From positions 1 through 64,000 of the forward strand of contig KV918785.1 of NCBI GenBank assembly GCA_002049455.2: a stretch of 64,000 bases of DNA. The letters run 5' to 3'. Below, one piece after another: positions 46,480-57,382 of the stretch. The stretch is from Porphyra umbilicalis. Its lineage: Eukaryota; Rhodophyta; Bangiophyceae; Bangiales; Bangiaceae. The notes beneath the pieces were generated by a model that did not search any database, was not told the origin of the DNA, and saw nothing but the letters and a program-made list of their open reading frames with translations. The stretch's first letter is position 1. Each line of letters starts with the position of its first letter. The position numbers and the translations under genes were made by a program.

Positions 46480-47650
46480 ACGCCCAACGCCATGCGAGCG
46501 GCATCTTGCAAGACGTCCCACATGACAAGCCGCACCACCCCCGCCACCGCCAGGCCGACGAAAAGCACCAGCTGCACACCCCACGCAAGCGCAACGAGCA
46601 CGCCGTCCAACACGACAATCCCCGCCACCCCCGCCACCGCTTCCAGCTCCACGTTGCCACAGCCACACAGACAAGAAGTACAAGCTGCACACCCCATGCG
46701 AGCGCCAACGTGCACGCCGTCGTACACGACAATCCCCACCTCCCCCGCCATCGCCAGGTCGACAAAAAGCACCAGCTGCGCACCCCACGCAAGCGGCAAC
46801 GCGCACGCCGTCCCAAATGACAAGCCGCACCACCCCAACCACCGCATCCAGCTCCACGTCGGCCACAGTCACACCGACAAGAAGCACCAGCTGCACGCCC
46901 CACGCAAGCGGCAACGTGCACGCCGTCCCGCACGACAAGCCGCACCACCCCCGCCACCGCGTCGAGCTCCACGTCGGCCAAAGCCACACCGACAAGAAGC
47001 ACCAGCTGCACACCCCACGCAGGCAGCAACGTGCACACCGTCGTACACGACAAGCCCCACCACCTTCGCCATCGCCAGGTCGACAAAAAGCACCAGCTGC
47101 ACACCCCACGCAACGGTAACGCGCACGCCGTCCCAAATGACAAGCTGCACCACCCCCGCCACGGCATCCAGCTCCACGTCGGCCAGAGCCACACCGACAA
47201 GAAGCACCAGCTGCACACCCCACGCAAGCAGCAACGTGCACGCCGTCGTACACGACAAGCCGCACCACCCCCGCCATCGCAAGGTCGACAAGAAGCACCA
47301 GCTGCACACCCCACGCCACGGCAACGAAGACGCCGTCCCACATGACAAGCCGCACCACCCCCGCCACCGCGTCCAGCTCCACGTCGGCCACAGCCACACA
47401 GCCAAGAAGCACCAGCTGCACACCCCACGCAAGCATCAATTTGCACGCCGTCGTACACGACAAGCCCCATCACCTGCGCCACCACGTCCAATTCCACGTC
47501 CGCTTCAGCCACGACGGCAAGAAGCATCAGCTGCACAACCCACGGCAAAAAGCACCAGCTGCACACCCCACGCAAGCGGCAACGTGCACGACGTCCCACA
47601 TGTCAAACCGCACCACCGCCGCCGCCACGTCCAACTCTACGTCAGGGGCT
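46480..47650. repeat. tandem array 4, alternating 91- and 114/115-bp units
   Basis: The block GACAA(G/A)AAGCACCAGCTGC recurs at 46876, 46991, 47082, 47196 and 47287, giving spacings 115, 91, 114, 91. The longer unit has an extra segment of about 24 bp (CCAGCTCCACGTCGGCCACA type). Same family as the 42-kb and 48-kb arrays. One plus frame reads Thr/Ser/Ala-rich throughout a unit but changes at each repeat. Confidence 0.9.
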
Positions 47651-48590
47651 GAGGTGGATAAAGTTGAGCTAGAGATATCCGCACAGTATACTCGGATTTA
47701 TCCACATTCCATGCCGTAGCTGCGTACTCATCATGTACTCTGTCCATGCACCCACGATTATAATGTGCCTTATTAATTCGTCGAAGGCAGGATATAATGT
47801 AATCAGAGTGGAGTTCCTTTGCCAGAGCTTATCCGAATCCCAGTATCGGTTGTGCTCTATACAAGTATTCTGGGGCAGCCCTTGGGACGGCGTAGGCGGA
47901 AAAGATGCCACTGTTGGCCACCAGATCAGAGATAGTGGCCGAAACGTCACAACTTTGAGGGCCGTGTGTCTGACACGCCCGAGCCGGATGCCCGGAGCAC
48001 GACGTGAAGGAGCTTGGGTATCAGCAGCATGTTCCTATCTTCTTCAGGTGAGGAGCAGCCATGCCCCCCTGCTTCCCGACACATACATTGCGCCGCTTTG
48101 CTGTCTCAACACCTTCTGGCGTCCCCCACTGTTGCACTCCGACGAGCACGCGTCGTGACCGGGGGAGAACTGCCCGCAGGACCAGAATCCTTTTGGTGTT
48201 CGAGGACGAGATTGCAGCCTTGGGTATACAAGCTGGGGTTATGCAGGCGCACCGAACCACTCTGACTTCCTAGGAAGTTGAGACCACCTAGAGCCATCCG
48301 TTGGCTGGCGCCACCGACTTTGTCGGCGACGTCGTCGGACAACCTCTCGTTCGCAAGTGCGCCGATCCTCATTTGTGCAGAACCGTCCTCAGACGGAATA
48401 TATTCATTCTAGGTACACAGAGTATAATCAAAATCGGGGCGAAAAAAAATCCGATTATAATGCTGATCCTTACTCAGACCGGTGCCGCCAGATCCAAATC
48501 CGGTTACATGACTTCATCAAAAACTCAAATCCGAGTGCATGTCAGCGGAAGTGGAATATATTCTGATTCCATAAAAAATGGCTGATTCAA
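47651..48590. other. spacer between arrays, no gene seen
   Basis: Unique, AT-richer sequence of near 50% GC separates two blocks of the same repeat family. Around 48380-48560 are short repeated motifs of the AAATCCGATTATAAT / CAAATCCGGTTAC type, but no element ends were identified. Confidence 0.4.
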
Positions 48591-49770
48591 AAGCCCCTGC
48601 TCTACGTCCGCCGCAGCCACGCCGGCAAGAAGCACCAGCTGCACACCCCACGCAAGCAGCAACGTGCACGCCGTCGTACACGACAAGCCCTATCACCTCC
48701 ACAACAACGTCCAACTCCACGTCGGCCTCAGCCACGACGGCAAGAAGCATCAGCTGCACAACCCACGGCAAGAAGCACCATCTGCACACCCCACGCAAGC
48801 GGCAACGTGCACGCCGTCCCACATGACACGCCGCACCACCCCCGCCACCACTTCCAGCTCCACGTCGGCCACAGTCACACCCACAAGAAGCACAAAGTGC
48901 ACGCCCCACGCAAGCGCAACGAACACGCCGTCCCACACGACAAACCGCACAACCCCCGCCACCATGTCCAGCGCCACGTCGGCCTGAGCCACGCCGACAA
49001 GAAGCACAAAGTGCACGCCCCACGCAAGCGCCAACGTGCACGCCGTCGTACACGACACGCCCCATCACCTCCGCCACCACGTCCAGCTCCACGTCCGCCA
49101 CAGTCACACCCACAAGAAGCACAAAGTGCGCGCCCCACGCAAGCGCAACGAGCACGCCGTCCCACACGACAAACCGCACCACCCCCGCCACCATGTCCAG
49201 TGCCACGTCGGCCACAGCCCTGCCGTCAAGAAGCACAAAGTGCACGCCCCACGCAAGCGGCAACGTGCACGCCGTCTCACACGACAAGCCGCACCACCCC
49301 CGCCATCACGACCAGCTCGTCGTCCGCGGCAACGTCGGCCGCCGTCACTCCGACAATAAGTACCAGCTGCACGCCGCGCGCATGCGGCAACTTGCACACC
49401 GTCCCTCTCGACAAGCCGCACCCTTCCCTCCACCACGTCCAGCTCCACGTCCGCCGCAGCCACGCCACCATTAAGAACGAATGGCACTCGGAACGCAAGC
49501 GGCAGCGTGCGAGCCGTGCCACACGACAAGCTGCACCAACCCCGACACCACGTCCAGCTCCACGTCCGCCGCCGCCACGCCGGCAAAAAGTACAAACTGC
49601 ACGCCTACGGCAAGCAGCAACTTGCATGCCGTGCCACACGGCAAGCTGCACCAACCCCGACACCACGTCCAGCTCAACGTCCGCCGCCGCCACGACGGCA
49701 AAAAGCACAAACTGCACGCCTACGGCAATCGGCAACTTGCATGCCGTCGTACACCTCCCGCGAGTTCTGC
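48591..49770. repeat. tandem array 5, same family as arrays 3 and 4
   Basis: Starts with GCCGGCAAGAAGCACCAGC and carries repeated CACGCAAGCGGCAACGTGCACG and CACCACGTCCAGCTCCACGTC-type blocks with spacing of about 90-120 bp, decaying to the right. No gene recognised directly before it. Confidence 0.85.
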
Positions 49771-50053
49771 CTCCACCTCACCACTGCCTCACCGTGGGCA
49801 AGTCGACGAGACAGGAACATGCGGCGTCGGGCCGCTTGTCAGAGGTCGCCAGAATTTCCCCACAAGATTCCGCCCCAATCGACGCCAAGTCCGTGCGTTC
49901 CGGGACATTCTCGAGAGATAGGACGAGGCTCCCGTGACCAATGTATGAATTCAACCGGTCCACAAAGCCGCGCCTGCGATTGGGCGGCTGGCCGTGTCAG
50001 GTGTTGACAGCACGTTTGAACACGTTTACTTCAGGTCCGACCTGGAAACGGAG

Positions 50054-50082
50054 GGGGGTCCAAAGAACAGGGATCTGCCATA
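50054..50082 (-). repeat. 29-nt sequence repeated inverted at 27089-27117 (right copy)
   Basis: Perfect reverse complement of 27089-27117. No matching target duplication was found outside the pair. Confidence 0.85.
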
Positions 50083-50146
50083 TGTAGTGCATCTGTGGGA
50101 ATACTAGCGTGCCACAAAAGAGGCCCACCGCCAGAGACTTCGAGGC

Positions 50147-50560
50147 GAGCCCAAGTTTGAGACGTGATCTGCTTAGTTAGGGCTCTGCCTTTGGAAAGCC
50201 AGTGACAGCGCCACACCTTGCGCACACGTGGCCGTTGGGTTGGACGGTTTGCTCCATTGGTGGAGATGCTCTGAGGTGGGGAAAAATTTGTAACGCAGTC
50301 TTACAGCTGTGGTGCGTCCGTCTTCGACGCTTTTGCACCTTGTGTTGCACTTGCAGCTTTTCAGGAAGTCTCCGACACAGCGGAGTCTCCCAAATTTGTG
50401 CAATCAGCAATAGGGAGCACCCAGGGGGGTCCAAGATTGAGACGTGACCCGTTTGGTTCTGGCTCGACGTTCGCAGAGCCAGTGACAGGGCTACGTTGTG
50501 TACTCGTGACATTTTTCTTTGGCTTTTGGTTGCATTGGTGGAGACGCTCGAAGAACCCAC
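50147..50560. repeat. diverged tandem duplication, about 270-bp spacing
   Basis: Two related blocks (about 50147-50290 and 50429-50560) share TTGAGACGTGA, GCCAGTGACAG and CATTGGTGGAGA(T/C)GCTC in the same order. The last motif also occurs near 26.1 kb, so the family is dispersed. Perhaps ends of unidentified elements. Confidence 0.65.
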
Positions 50561-50946
50561 GAGCCGGCAAAAGAAAACCTTTCGATGTGTTGCTGACATC
50601 CAAAAATTGGCTGCTTCAGAAGAAGCTGTTGCAGAGCATAATCGAAATACACGAATCTCCTAATGAAAGTTTAATCGTTTTCACGTCTTTTGGGGCTCGT
50701 CAAATGCAGGTATTCACGCGCAAGTCCACGTTGGTCAACTCAATGGCATTCTACTTCAGATAGGGCCCCATTCAACCTGGACCACAGCCAATGCGGTCGC
50801 TCACAGAAGAGACGAGATCGACGCCGATCCGTCGTCGTCCGTCCATGCCAGGACCCGGTTCGCGACGCGTTGTCCATGCCCGACCACGAGGCGTGCTCAT
50901 CGCGACTGCCACCACTTTTTGCACGTATCCAGCACATCCTGTTGTG

Positions 50947-51749
50947 ATGGAGTCTCCTGCCCACGAAGGTATGTGTAGGCGGATCCTATACCACTCTCTC
51001 ATTGTGCGGCTGGCAGACCCGATCTGCCGTACCGACACGGCGGTCTCCCTGCGCAGTCCTGTGTCTTGTTTGTCCTCTCGCCCGTCACCTGGCTTCATGT
51101 TTTCGGATGCTAACCGTTTTCTTGCAGTGCAGTGGACGCGTCGGTCTCGCAAGTGTCGTGGATGCGCGTTGACAAATCATGACGCCCGACGATGCCCCAA
51201 AATCAAGAATTCCGTGCACCCGTGCGTGTGCCAACAGACGATTTTCACGCTGCGGCGCGCGTTGTGGGCGCCTACGTGTCCGACACTACCAACTCTTCCG
51301 CTGCAGCGTCCGTGAATCCCCCTCGGGGTGTTATTGCCGACGGCGTGCTTGCCGAGGACCGGGCATCAACCTACACGCGCATCGATGCGGCGCTATCGAC
51401 GCAACGGAAGTACTCTTCTGCGCTGAACGCGGCGATGGGTCGCGTGCTGAGAAGGGTAGGCGTGTCGCGAGGCGGTGGCGCGACGACAGAGGTTCTTGAG
51501 TCCGCCAACCCGTTCTTCAAATGGAGCGGGCCGCAGCTGCGTACGGCCGCGACCAACTACACGCAGCAGATAGACCCAGTTATTCTGACACAGGTACGAG
51601 ACACACTGACGTTGTTTTTCAACAAGCGATTTTTCAACGGGGCAGGCGTGACGTCAGGCGCTCTGACCTGCGGTGAGGTCGAAGAGAATTTGGTGCAGTG
51701 TACGCGGGAGTCCAGGAGCGACGCTCTATGGCGCGTCGCCAAAGAATGA
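50947..51749 (+). CDS. CCHC zinc-knuckle protein of unknown family, frameshifted
   Basis: Exon 1 is ATG GAG TCT CCT GCC CAC GAA G (50947-50968), followed by a consensus intron GTATGT (50969) to CTTGCAG (51127). Exon 2 continues in frame with RKCRGCALTNHDARRCPK, an exact C-x2-C-x4-H-x4-C zinc knuckle of the kind found in retroelement Gag and some transposase proteins. That frame ends at TGA 51315, but from 51192 the adjacent frame is open to TGA 51749 with better composition (QEFRAPVRVPTDDFHAAARVV, LSTQRKYSSALNAAMGRVL, PFFKWSGPQLRTAATNY). A one-base indel near 51195-51215 would join them into one protein of about 210 residues. The acceptor is a tandem TGCAGTGCAG. Function unknown. Confidence 0.5.
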
Positions 51750-51767
51750 TCGGATCTGAGAAACGCT

Positions 51768-51812
51768 CACAGCAAGTCACAGCAGTTCACAGCAGCTCAC
51801 AGCACAGAATTT
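51768..51812. repeat. short CACAGCA repeats
   Basis: Five closely spaced copies of TCACAGCA or a near variant, with further copies near 51880-51910. They sit at the 3' end of a decayed IS630-type transposase and might be part of its terminal region. Confidence 0.6.
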
Positions 51813-51900
51813 AAAATTGCTGTGATCGTCCTTGCCTCCCACAGAGCCATCCAGGAGCCCTCAGCATGCAATTTTATTTCAAAGCACAGTCACAGCACGG

Positions 51901-52960
51901 TCACAGAATGCTGCAACTTGCTGTGGAACTTGCTCGGATCCGATCATTCTTTGGCGACGAGTCATACCTGTTATTCACAAAGCCAGTGCACATGTCATGT
52001 GTCACGTGGAGAAGCATGGCTGTGAGTGTCGTGGACGGCCAGGCCGAGAATTGATCGGACGTCACATTGCGTCGCAGCCAGCTTCTCCCGAAGGAAAAGA
52101 CATCATCCACCGGGTTAAAGTCTGGACTGTATGGGGGCCAGAAGCGCACCATCACCCCCGCTGCCTCCACGACTGCGACCGCGAGATTGTCGCGCACGTG
52201 GCGTTGTCGAGGATCAGCACGCAATTCGGAGCTTGCTCGTCTCAAGGGAGAGCAAGGTTGTACTCGTTCATGGAAGGCAGGAACCAGTTGATCAAAAATA
52301 GCAAAAAGTCAACGGAGGACTGTCCAGGGGGCGGCTTCGTCAGCTTCCAGTCCAGCAGCCCGCCGTGCGCCATGGCCACGATGAAACTCGTTGCGACCCC
52401 CTTGGAAGCGTCAATGTCGGTCTCTGCCCGGGCGCCACGAAACGCCCACGCCCACCTGCGGTTGGCAGCCCTTTCGCGGCGGTGCGACTCATCGAATTAC
52501 ACGCGACAATCCAACGGGATGACCCACGGGGCAGGCACCCATGCGGCCTGCGCGGCCTCTTTTCGTTGCCGAAAGTTCGTCTCGATGATCTTGCGCGTGA
52601 TGCCATTGGACGCGAGGATACGCGGCACCGACTCAGGCGACACTTGCACGTCGTCCGCCATCAGGGCCTGCGCGTCATTGACGAAGACGGTCGCCACATC
52701 GAAGAAGGCCTCCGGGTACGTCCCGACGGCGGCACAGACGGCATCGCGGATGCCCTCGTGGTTGCGCATGTTGTCCTCGTGGACTCAGCAGGTATCCATG
52801 TTGGGGTGGATGTCCCCATGAACGCGCTGGTACAACAGAAAGCGCTCTGCCGAGCGCAAAGAGATGCGCAGCTCGGCGGCCACGACAGCGACCGGATTGT
52901 GAAGCTCAACCACTTGGCAGACAAGTGCCCGCCGTATCTCGTCTGGGATCGTTATCGTGG
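51901..52960 (-). pseudogene. second Tc1/mariner-IS630-type transposase, decayed
   Basis: Read on the minus strand, the remains give an N-terminal helix-turn-helix (DEIRRALVCQVVELH, AAELRISLRSAERFLLY), a linker segment (PRILASNGITRKIIETNFRQ), the first catalytic block FDESH just after a TAA (52499-52497), a middle segment (TSFIVAMAHGGLLDWKLTKP), the second block NCVLILDNA and, after one frameshift, PPYSPDFNPVDDVFSFGRSW, where the final Glu of NPIE has become Asp. TGA codons interrupt it near 52783 and 52240. The sequence is clearly different from the 39-kb transposase, so this is another family. Confidence 0.8.
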
Positions 52961-52965
52961 AGGGT

Positions 52966-53036
52966 CAAAGGGGGGACGAGGGGTCAAAGGGGGGACAGGG
53001 GGTCAAAGGCGGGAAGGGGGGTCGAAAGGGATGGGT
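52966..53036. repeat. G-rich repeat (GGGTCAAAGGGGGGACA-type)
   Basis: Four imperfect copies of a 16-17-bp unit with runs of G that could form quadruplex structures. Confidence 0.75.
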
Positions 53037-53506
53037 GACGCAAGAGGGAACAGAGGCTGACGAAAAATGCGATGGTGACTTGCATCTGCCAAGCCAGAGG
53101 CGTGATGAAGGACTGTATCGCAGCTCGAGAAATCTCCCGTTTTCTGAAGATCTCTGTGTTTTTATGTGGGCTTCGCCGCGATCGGCATCCTTTTCTGGGA
53201 AGGACGGGTTCCGAGGCGCGAGAATCTCACGGAATCTCCCAGAGGTTGTAGAGCGCCGCGTCTGAGGTCTCAGAAGGCCGCCTCAGAGCAAGCACAGCGG
53301 TGCGCACCAACATCATAATATGGTGATTTCTTCCGGAATCGTGGCGTGATGTGAGGGGCTCCTCTATAATATGGTGCCCCCAATAATCGTTGTGCTCCAG
53401 CGGTGCTCGCACCAAAACGCGGAATGTTATGCTGACTCTTTCGCATCCATTGTGCACTTTCCGTCCAATTTTATATCATGTTTCCATCTGTCCTCTGCGC
53501 GGCACA

Positions 53507-55087
53507 ATGTGGCATTGTCGACGTCGCCGGCTCTGGGAGCCGACCACGACGTCGCATGCCCCACAAACCCCACGACCCCTACTCCCCCCTTTCCACGACG
53601 CCCTATTTGTAGTTGTCGTGGATCCCGACGCGACCGCCCAGCTTCTTTGGAGCACTTCTTCATCATCATCGTCGTTCGTGGAAGTGGTGCTGTCTACGGT
53701 GGCGGCCGCGGCGGCGGTCGGCCTTTTGTCTCGCCGTGCTCTTCGCCGCCGCAGACTCCGCAACTCGGCCCGTTGTGGTGGGTCAACACCAGGACGGCTG
53801 CCCAATTCATCTTCTCTGCGGCTGCATGCCGCCAAGGGGCTAGACCGGGACTACTTCTGTCGCGACAGCGACGGACAGCTGGCGGCCTCGCCCGCCCGAT
53901 TTGCCCAGCAGTGGCGCATATCAAGGGCTGTGTATCAGCGCATTCGAGTAGAGTTGGTAAAGAAGTCTTACTTTGACGAAACAAGGCGCGACGCGACCAG
54001 ATGCCCATAGTGCTCTACGGACCAGAAGATGTGCGCGGCCTTGATGCAGCTCGTCGATGGCGTGTCATCCAGGGCTGTCTGAAACTACCTCAAGATCGGG
54101 TCATCCACTGCTACGGAATCCCTGAAGCAGTCTTCACGCGCTGTTGTGCATCACTTCAAAGACGAGTACCTCCGTGACCCGTCCGCCGAGGAGCTGCAAA
54201 GCATTGCCAATGAGTACGAGCGTCTGGGTTTTCCCGGCTGCGTGGGCTGCTTGGACTGCGCTGGTTGGGAGTGGGACGCATGCCCAGTCGGGTGCCATGG
54301 AAACTACAAGGGTGCGAGCACGGAGCCGACGCTGCGGATGAATGCGGTGTGCGACGATTACCTGTACTGCTAGCACCTAAACTTCGGCGTGCCCGGCTCC
54401 AAGAACGACTTAAACATCCTATACTCGTCAACGCTCTTCCAGCGCATCCGTCGCGGCGAGTGGCCACAGTCTCAGCCGAAGGCAATCATCGCTGAAATGG
54501 CACTGACCTGGTTTTATTACCTGACCGACAGCATCTATCCTGATTGGCGGGTCTTCGTCAAAACGTACAAAAAAACCCTAAACAAGAAGCAGAAGACTTT
54601 TTGCAAGCACCAAGATGGCGTCAGAAAGGCCATCGAAAGGTTCTTTGGCGTTCTTTTCCGTCGCTACCGCATTCTCCGGCAGCCGTGTGCTATGTGGTTT
54701 CCAGAGGACATGGCCGTGATTAAGGAGGCATGAGTCATTATGCACAATATGACAGTGAGGGAGCGCAAGGCCACATACACGGGCACGCGCGTCGCCCGAG
54801 TGGTGGCCGATGCTGCCGAGGCCGAAGATGCAGGCATGACGACGTATTACAAGATCACGGCGCCAGAAGAGCCCATCGCTCTCGAGGAGTGGTTGCACCA
54901 AGGGGCTGGCCAGGTTAAAAACCGCAAACACTACCACGACCTTCTAGTCGCGCTGACTGAGCACTTGTACGCCCGCGCAGGTGACAACAACGCAGAAGAG
55001 AGCAGTGGAGATGAGTTTGACGAGGGGATGGAGGCGTTCGTAGCGGGCGCGAGCACTGAGAGTGAGATAGAAACTGAGGCCGAGTAG
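53507..55087 (+). pseudogene. PIF/Harbinger transposase (plant transposon protein family), four in-frame stops
   Basis: DDE nuclease of the element. One frame of about 526 codons from ATG 53507 to TAG 55087 aligns along its whole length with the plant transposon protein family: WRISRAVYQRIRVELV, EELQSIANEYERLGFPG, first Asp in GCLDCAGWEWDACP (about residue 250), second in FGVPGSKNDLNIL (301), Glu in RKAIERFFGVLFRRYRIL (377), and IMHNMTVRE. Stops in the same frame: TAG 54008, TGA 54080, TAG 54371 (where the family has Trp before His) and TGA 54731 (where Cys is expected before VIMHN). There are no frameshifts. The copy cannot make full-length transposase as read, although the element ends are well preserved. 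Confidence 0.9.
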
Positions 55088-55175
55088 CGGCACCAACATG
55101 CATGTCCACCGACTATGCAGGTCCTACGCACTCTCCCGTTGAGCATGACGCATGAAGTCGAACCAATATGACGCC

Positions 55176-55590
55176 ACTGAAGGCAACACATCATGGTGAG
55201 AATTTCCCCTTTACTGGCACACCCCCGTCCCTACCCCCCCGACTTAAAGGCATCAAAAAGGCAGGTATGGATGTCAAGTCGGCGGCCACCGCGTCGCCGC
55301 CTGCCACACACTCAAGCGCCGCGCGCCACAGAACCTTCACACAGCATCCAAACACGGTTTTTTGTCACAGACAGACCACCCACCACTAAAGGCAACACAT
55401 CATGGTGAGAAGTTCCCCTTTACTGGCACACCCCCGTCCATACCCTCCCGACTTAAAGGTATCAAAAAGGCAGGTATGGATGCCAAGTCGACGGCCACCG
55501 CGTCGCCGCCTGCCACACTCTCAAGCGCCGCGCGCCACAGAACCTTCACACAGCATCCAAACACGGTTTTTCGCCGCGGACAGACCACCC
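55176..55590. repeat. tandem duplication of a 209-bp unit inside the Harbinger element
   Basis: GGCAACACATCATGGTGAGA starts at 55182 and again at 55391. The two copies are nearly identical and lie just 3' of the transposase. Confidence 0.9.
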
Positions 55591-56293
55591 AAAGGTCAAG
55601 CAGGTCTAGGTGGAGGTCCACCGATGCCAGACAGAGTGGTGACCACAAAGAAATAGGCAGAAATTTTCACCACAACGTCAGTTCTTGCGCCACGAACACG
55701 CACTTCGGCTGCAAGGCCGCGCTCAATGTGCAATACAAGTTCGTGAAGAGAGCGGGGCAAAGTCATCAGTTCCCCCTTATACAGACCCCCCCACTCCCCA
55801 CCCCAAGAGCAGCCCAACACGCACATTTTCAGGGCTACGCGGTTGTCCACCTCCTGACTATTGTCCGGGGTGATCTCGAAATAGGATTGTTGGTGGTGCC
55901 TAGCGGGTCGCACATGCGCACTCGGGATGGACAGAGTGGTTCAAGTGCGCAGGGGGGTGGCGGTGGGACTCGTGAGTAGGGTCTGGGTGACACGCTTCGG
56001 TCAAAGAAGCAAACAACAAGCAGACAATCACCGCCCCTTTCGTCTCTATCGTACCTATCTATCTCGCTTCTACTCCTTCCCGCCCTATGTCGCGCAGTCT
56101 GGCCGTTAACCGCGGCGCTGCATTGACGTGCGCGTCACAGGGCATCTGCCGGCGCGCCGGCAGGGCCCTCGGGATGGACGAGGGTCTTGGTGGAAACGGC
56201 GGGTGGAGGGGTGCTCCCATCATCAGCAGCGAGGCCCGGTGTACCCCCAACGTCGGTTGTCGTCGCTTCGTTCGTTGCGGACGCCTTCGGCAG

Positions 56294-57382
56294 TTAATCG
56301 TGCTGCAGCTTCTCCCGTGCGGCTCGTCGTTCCGCCAATGACATCGAGACCCCCGCGTAGAGCGAATTAAACGTAACGAGGGCCAGCTTGTGCGCTTGAA
56401 CTCGTAAATTATCCTCATGGCGCCGCAGCTTGAGTTTGATATCTGGCGTGATGGCCTCCGCCAGGGAGCCCAGCTGTGCCTTGATTGCCCCGCCGTCCTC
56501 ATTCCCTTCGACCAACCCAGCCTCGGCCTTGCGCTTAAGCACCTTGTTTCGCTTTGCGGCCTTGTTTCCTCCCGGCCGCTCAACCCGAGGGCTGCTCCCA
56601 GCCGCACCAGTTGCCAGGTGGGGACCAACCCCATCCTTGTCCACTCCATCACAACCACCAGCTCCCGCTGCTTCCTTGCATCCGTCCCCTGCAGCTTCGG
56701 CGTGGGCGGCTCTCCCATCGCCTGCAAGGCCGCTCGAAGATTCTCGTTCCGCACCCCGAGGGTCCTCCCCAGCAGCTCCTACCAGCTCGATGCCACACCC
56801 CTTAGGATTTCCTGTGCCTGCTATACCAGGGTCCTGATCCGCTCCAGACTTCACGAGCAGGTTGATGTTCTTGACTAGAGCATGGTAGCAGGGAAGGTAC
56901 TCAAACGACGGACCGATCGGGTAAAAAGCCTCTCGAGCAATTGTAGTGAGATGTTTCGACCTTCCGCCTATCCCGGACCCATCGACGTGCGCATTGAAGC
57001 AGGCCAGGTAGCACCCGGCCTTCTCCGTGCCCGTCGGGTTGCCGGTCATGTTGGCCCTGTCCACAAAATCCACGGCCTGCTTGTACAAGATGCAGGAGGC
57101 CTTGATGGAGTCCCACCGCACTTTGCACGCCGGAGCAGTCCGCCCCCCCCAGCGACGCGGGTCGAGGTTGCCCCCGGACTCCGGCTTGGTGCCCGCCGCA
57201 GGTGGCGCACGCGCCGCAAAACGGCTGTGAATGCGGCGCTGCAGCGCGGCTGCTGTTTGACCGCTCCCAATTGCAGCATCTTGGAGCACGAGGGGGGCCG
57301 TCTCAGCGAGGGCGAGCAACTCAATTGGCGACCACGCCAGGCCACGCCCCAGGCCGACCACCTTCTTGACAGTTGGCTCCAT
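56294..57382 (-). CDS. Myb/SANT-like partner protein of the Harbinger element
   Basis: Second gene of PIF/Harbinger elements; the protein binds element ends and helps bring the transposase to the nucleus and DNA. Intact frame of 362 residues, ATG 57382 to TAA 56294. The N-terminal domain (residues about 14-140) has GLAWSPIELLALAETAP, TAAALQRRIHSRFAAR and CKVRWDSIKASCILYKQA, the helix pattern of Myb/SANT-like transposon proteins, then GPSFEYLPCYHALVKN. A disordered Gly/Ala/Glu-rich middle contains a basic NKAAKRNKVLKRKAE stretch (likely nuclear signal), followed by a helical C-terminus (LRVQAHKLALVTFNSLYAG). Unlike the transposase, it has no stops. Confidence 0.75.
   Translation of the reverse strand: MEPTVKKVVGLGRGLAWSPIELLALAETAPLVLQDAAIGSGQTAAALQRRIHSRFAARAPPAAGTKPESGGNLDPRRWGGRTAPACKVRWDSIKASCILYKQAVDFVDRANMTGNPTGTEKAGCYLACFNAHVDGSGIGGRSKHLTTIAREAFYPIGPSFEYLPCYHALVKNINLLVKSGADQDPGIAGTGNPKGCGIELVGAAGEDPRGAERESSSGLAGDGRAAHAEAAGDGCKEAAGAGGCDGVDKDGVGPHLATGAAGSSPRVERPGGNKAAKRNKVLKRKAEAGLVEGNEDGGAIKAQLGSLAEAITPDIKLKLRRHEDNLRVQAHKLALVTFNSLYAGVSMSLAERRAAREKLQHD

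Noticed and set aside
42157-49770. CRISPR-like arrays
   Set aside because: Whole 91-115-bp units are repeated with no constant repeat/unique spacer pattern, and the genome is eukaryotic.
27089-50082. Declaring the 29-bp inverted pair to be the ends of a giant transposon
   Set aside because: No target duplication, the repeat is short, and at least one co-oriented gene lies outside. Reported only as a hypothesis.
14862-55087. TGA or TAG used as a sense codon in this genome
   Set aside because: Both codons also end genes plausibly (SNU13, pfkB and the BRK-like gene end in TAG; the E(z)-like frame and gene B end in TGA), and interruptions cluster in transposon-like sequence. Decay is simpler.
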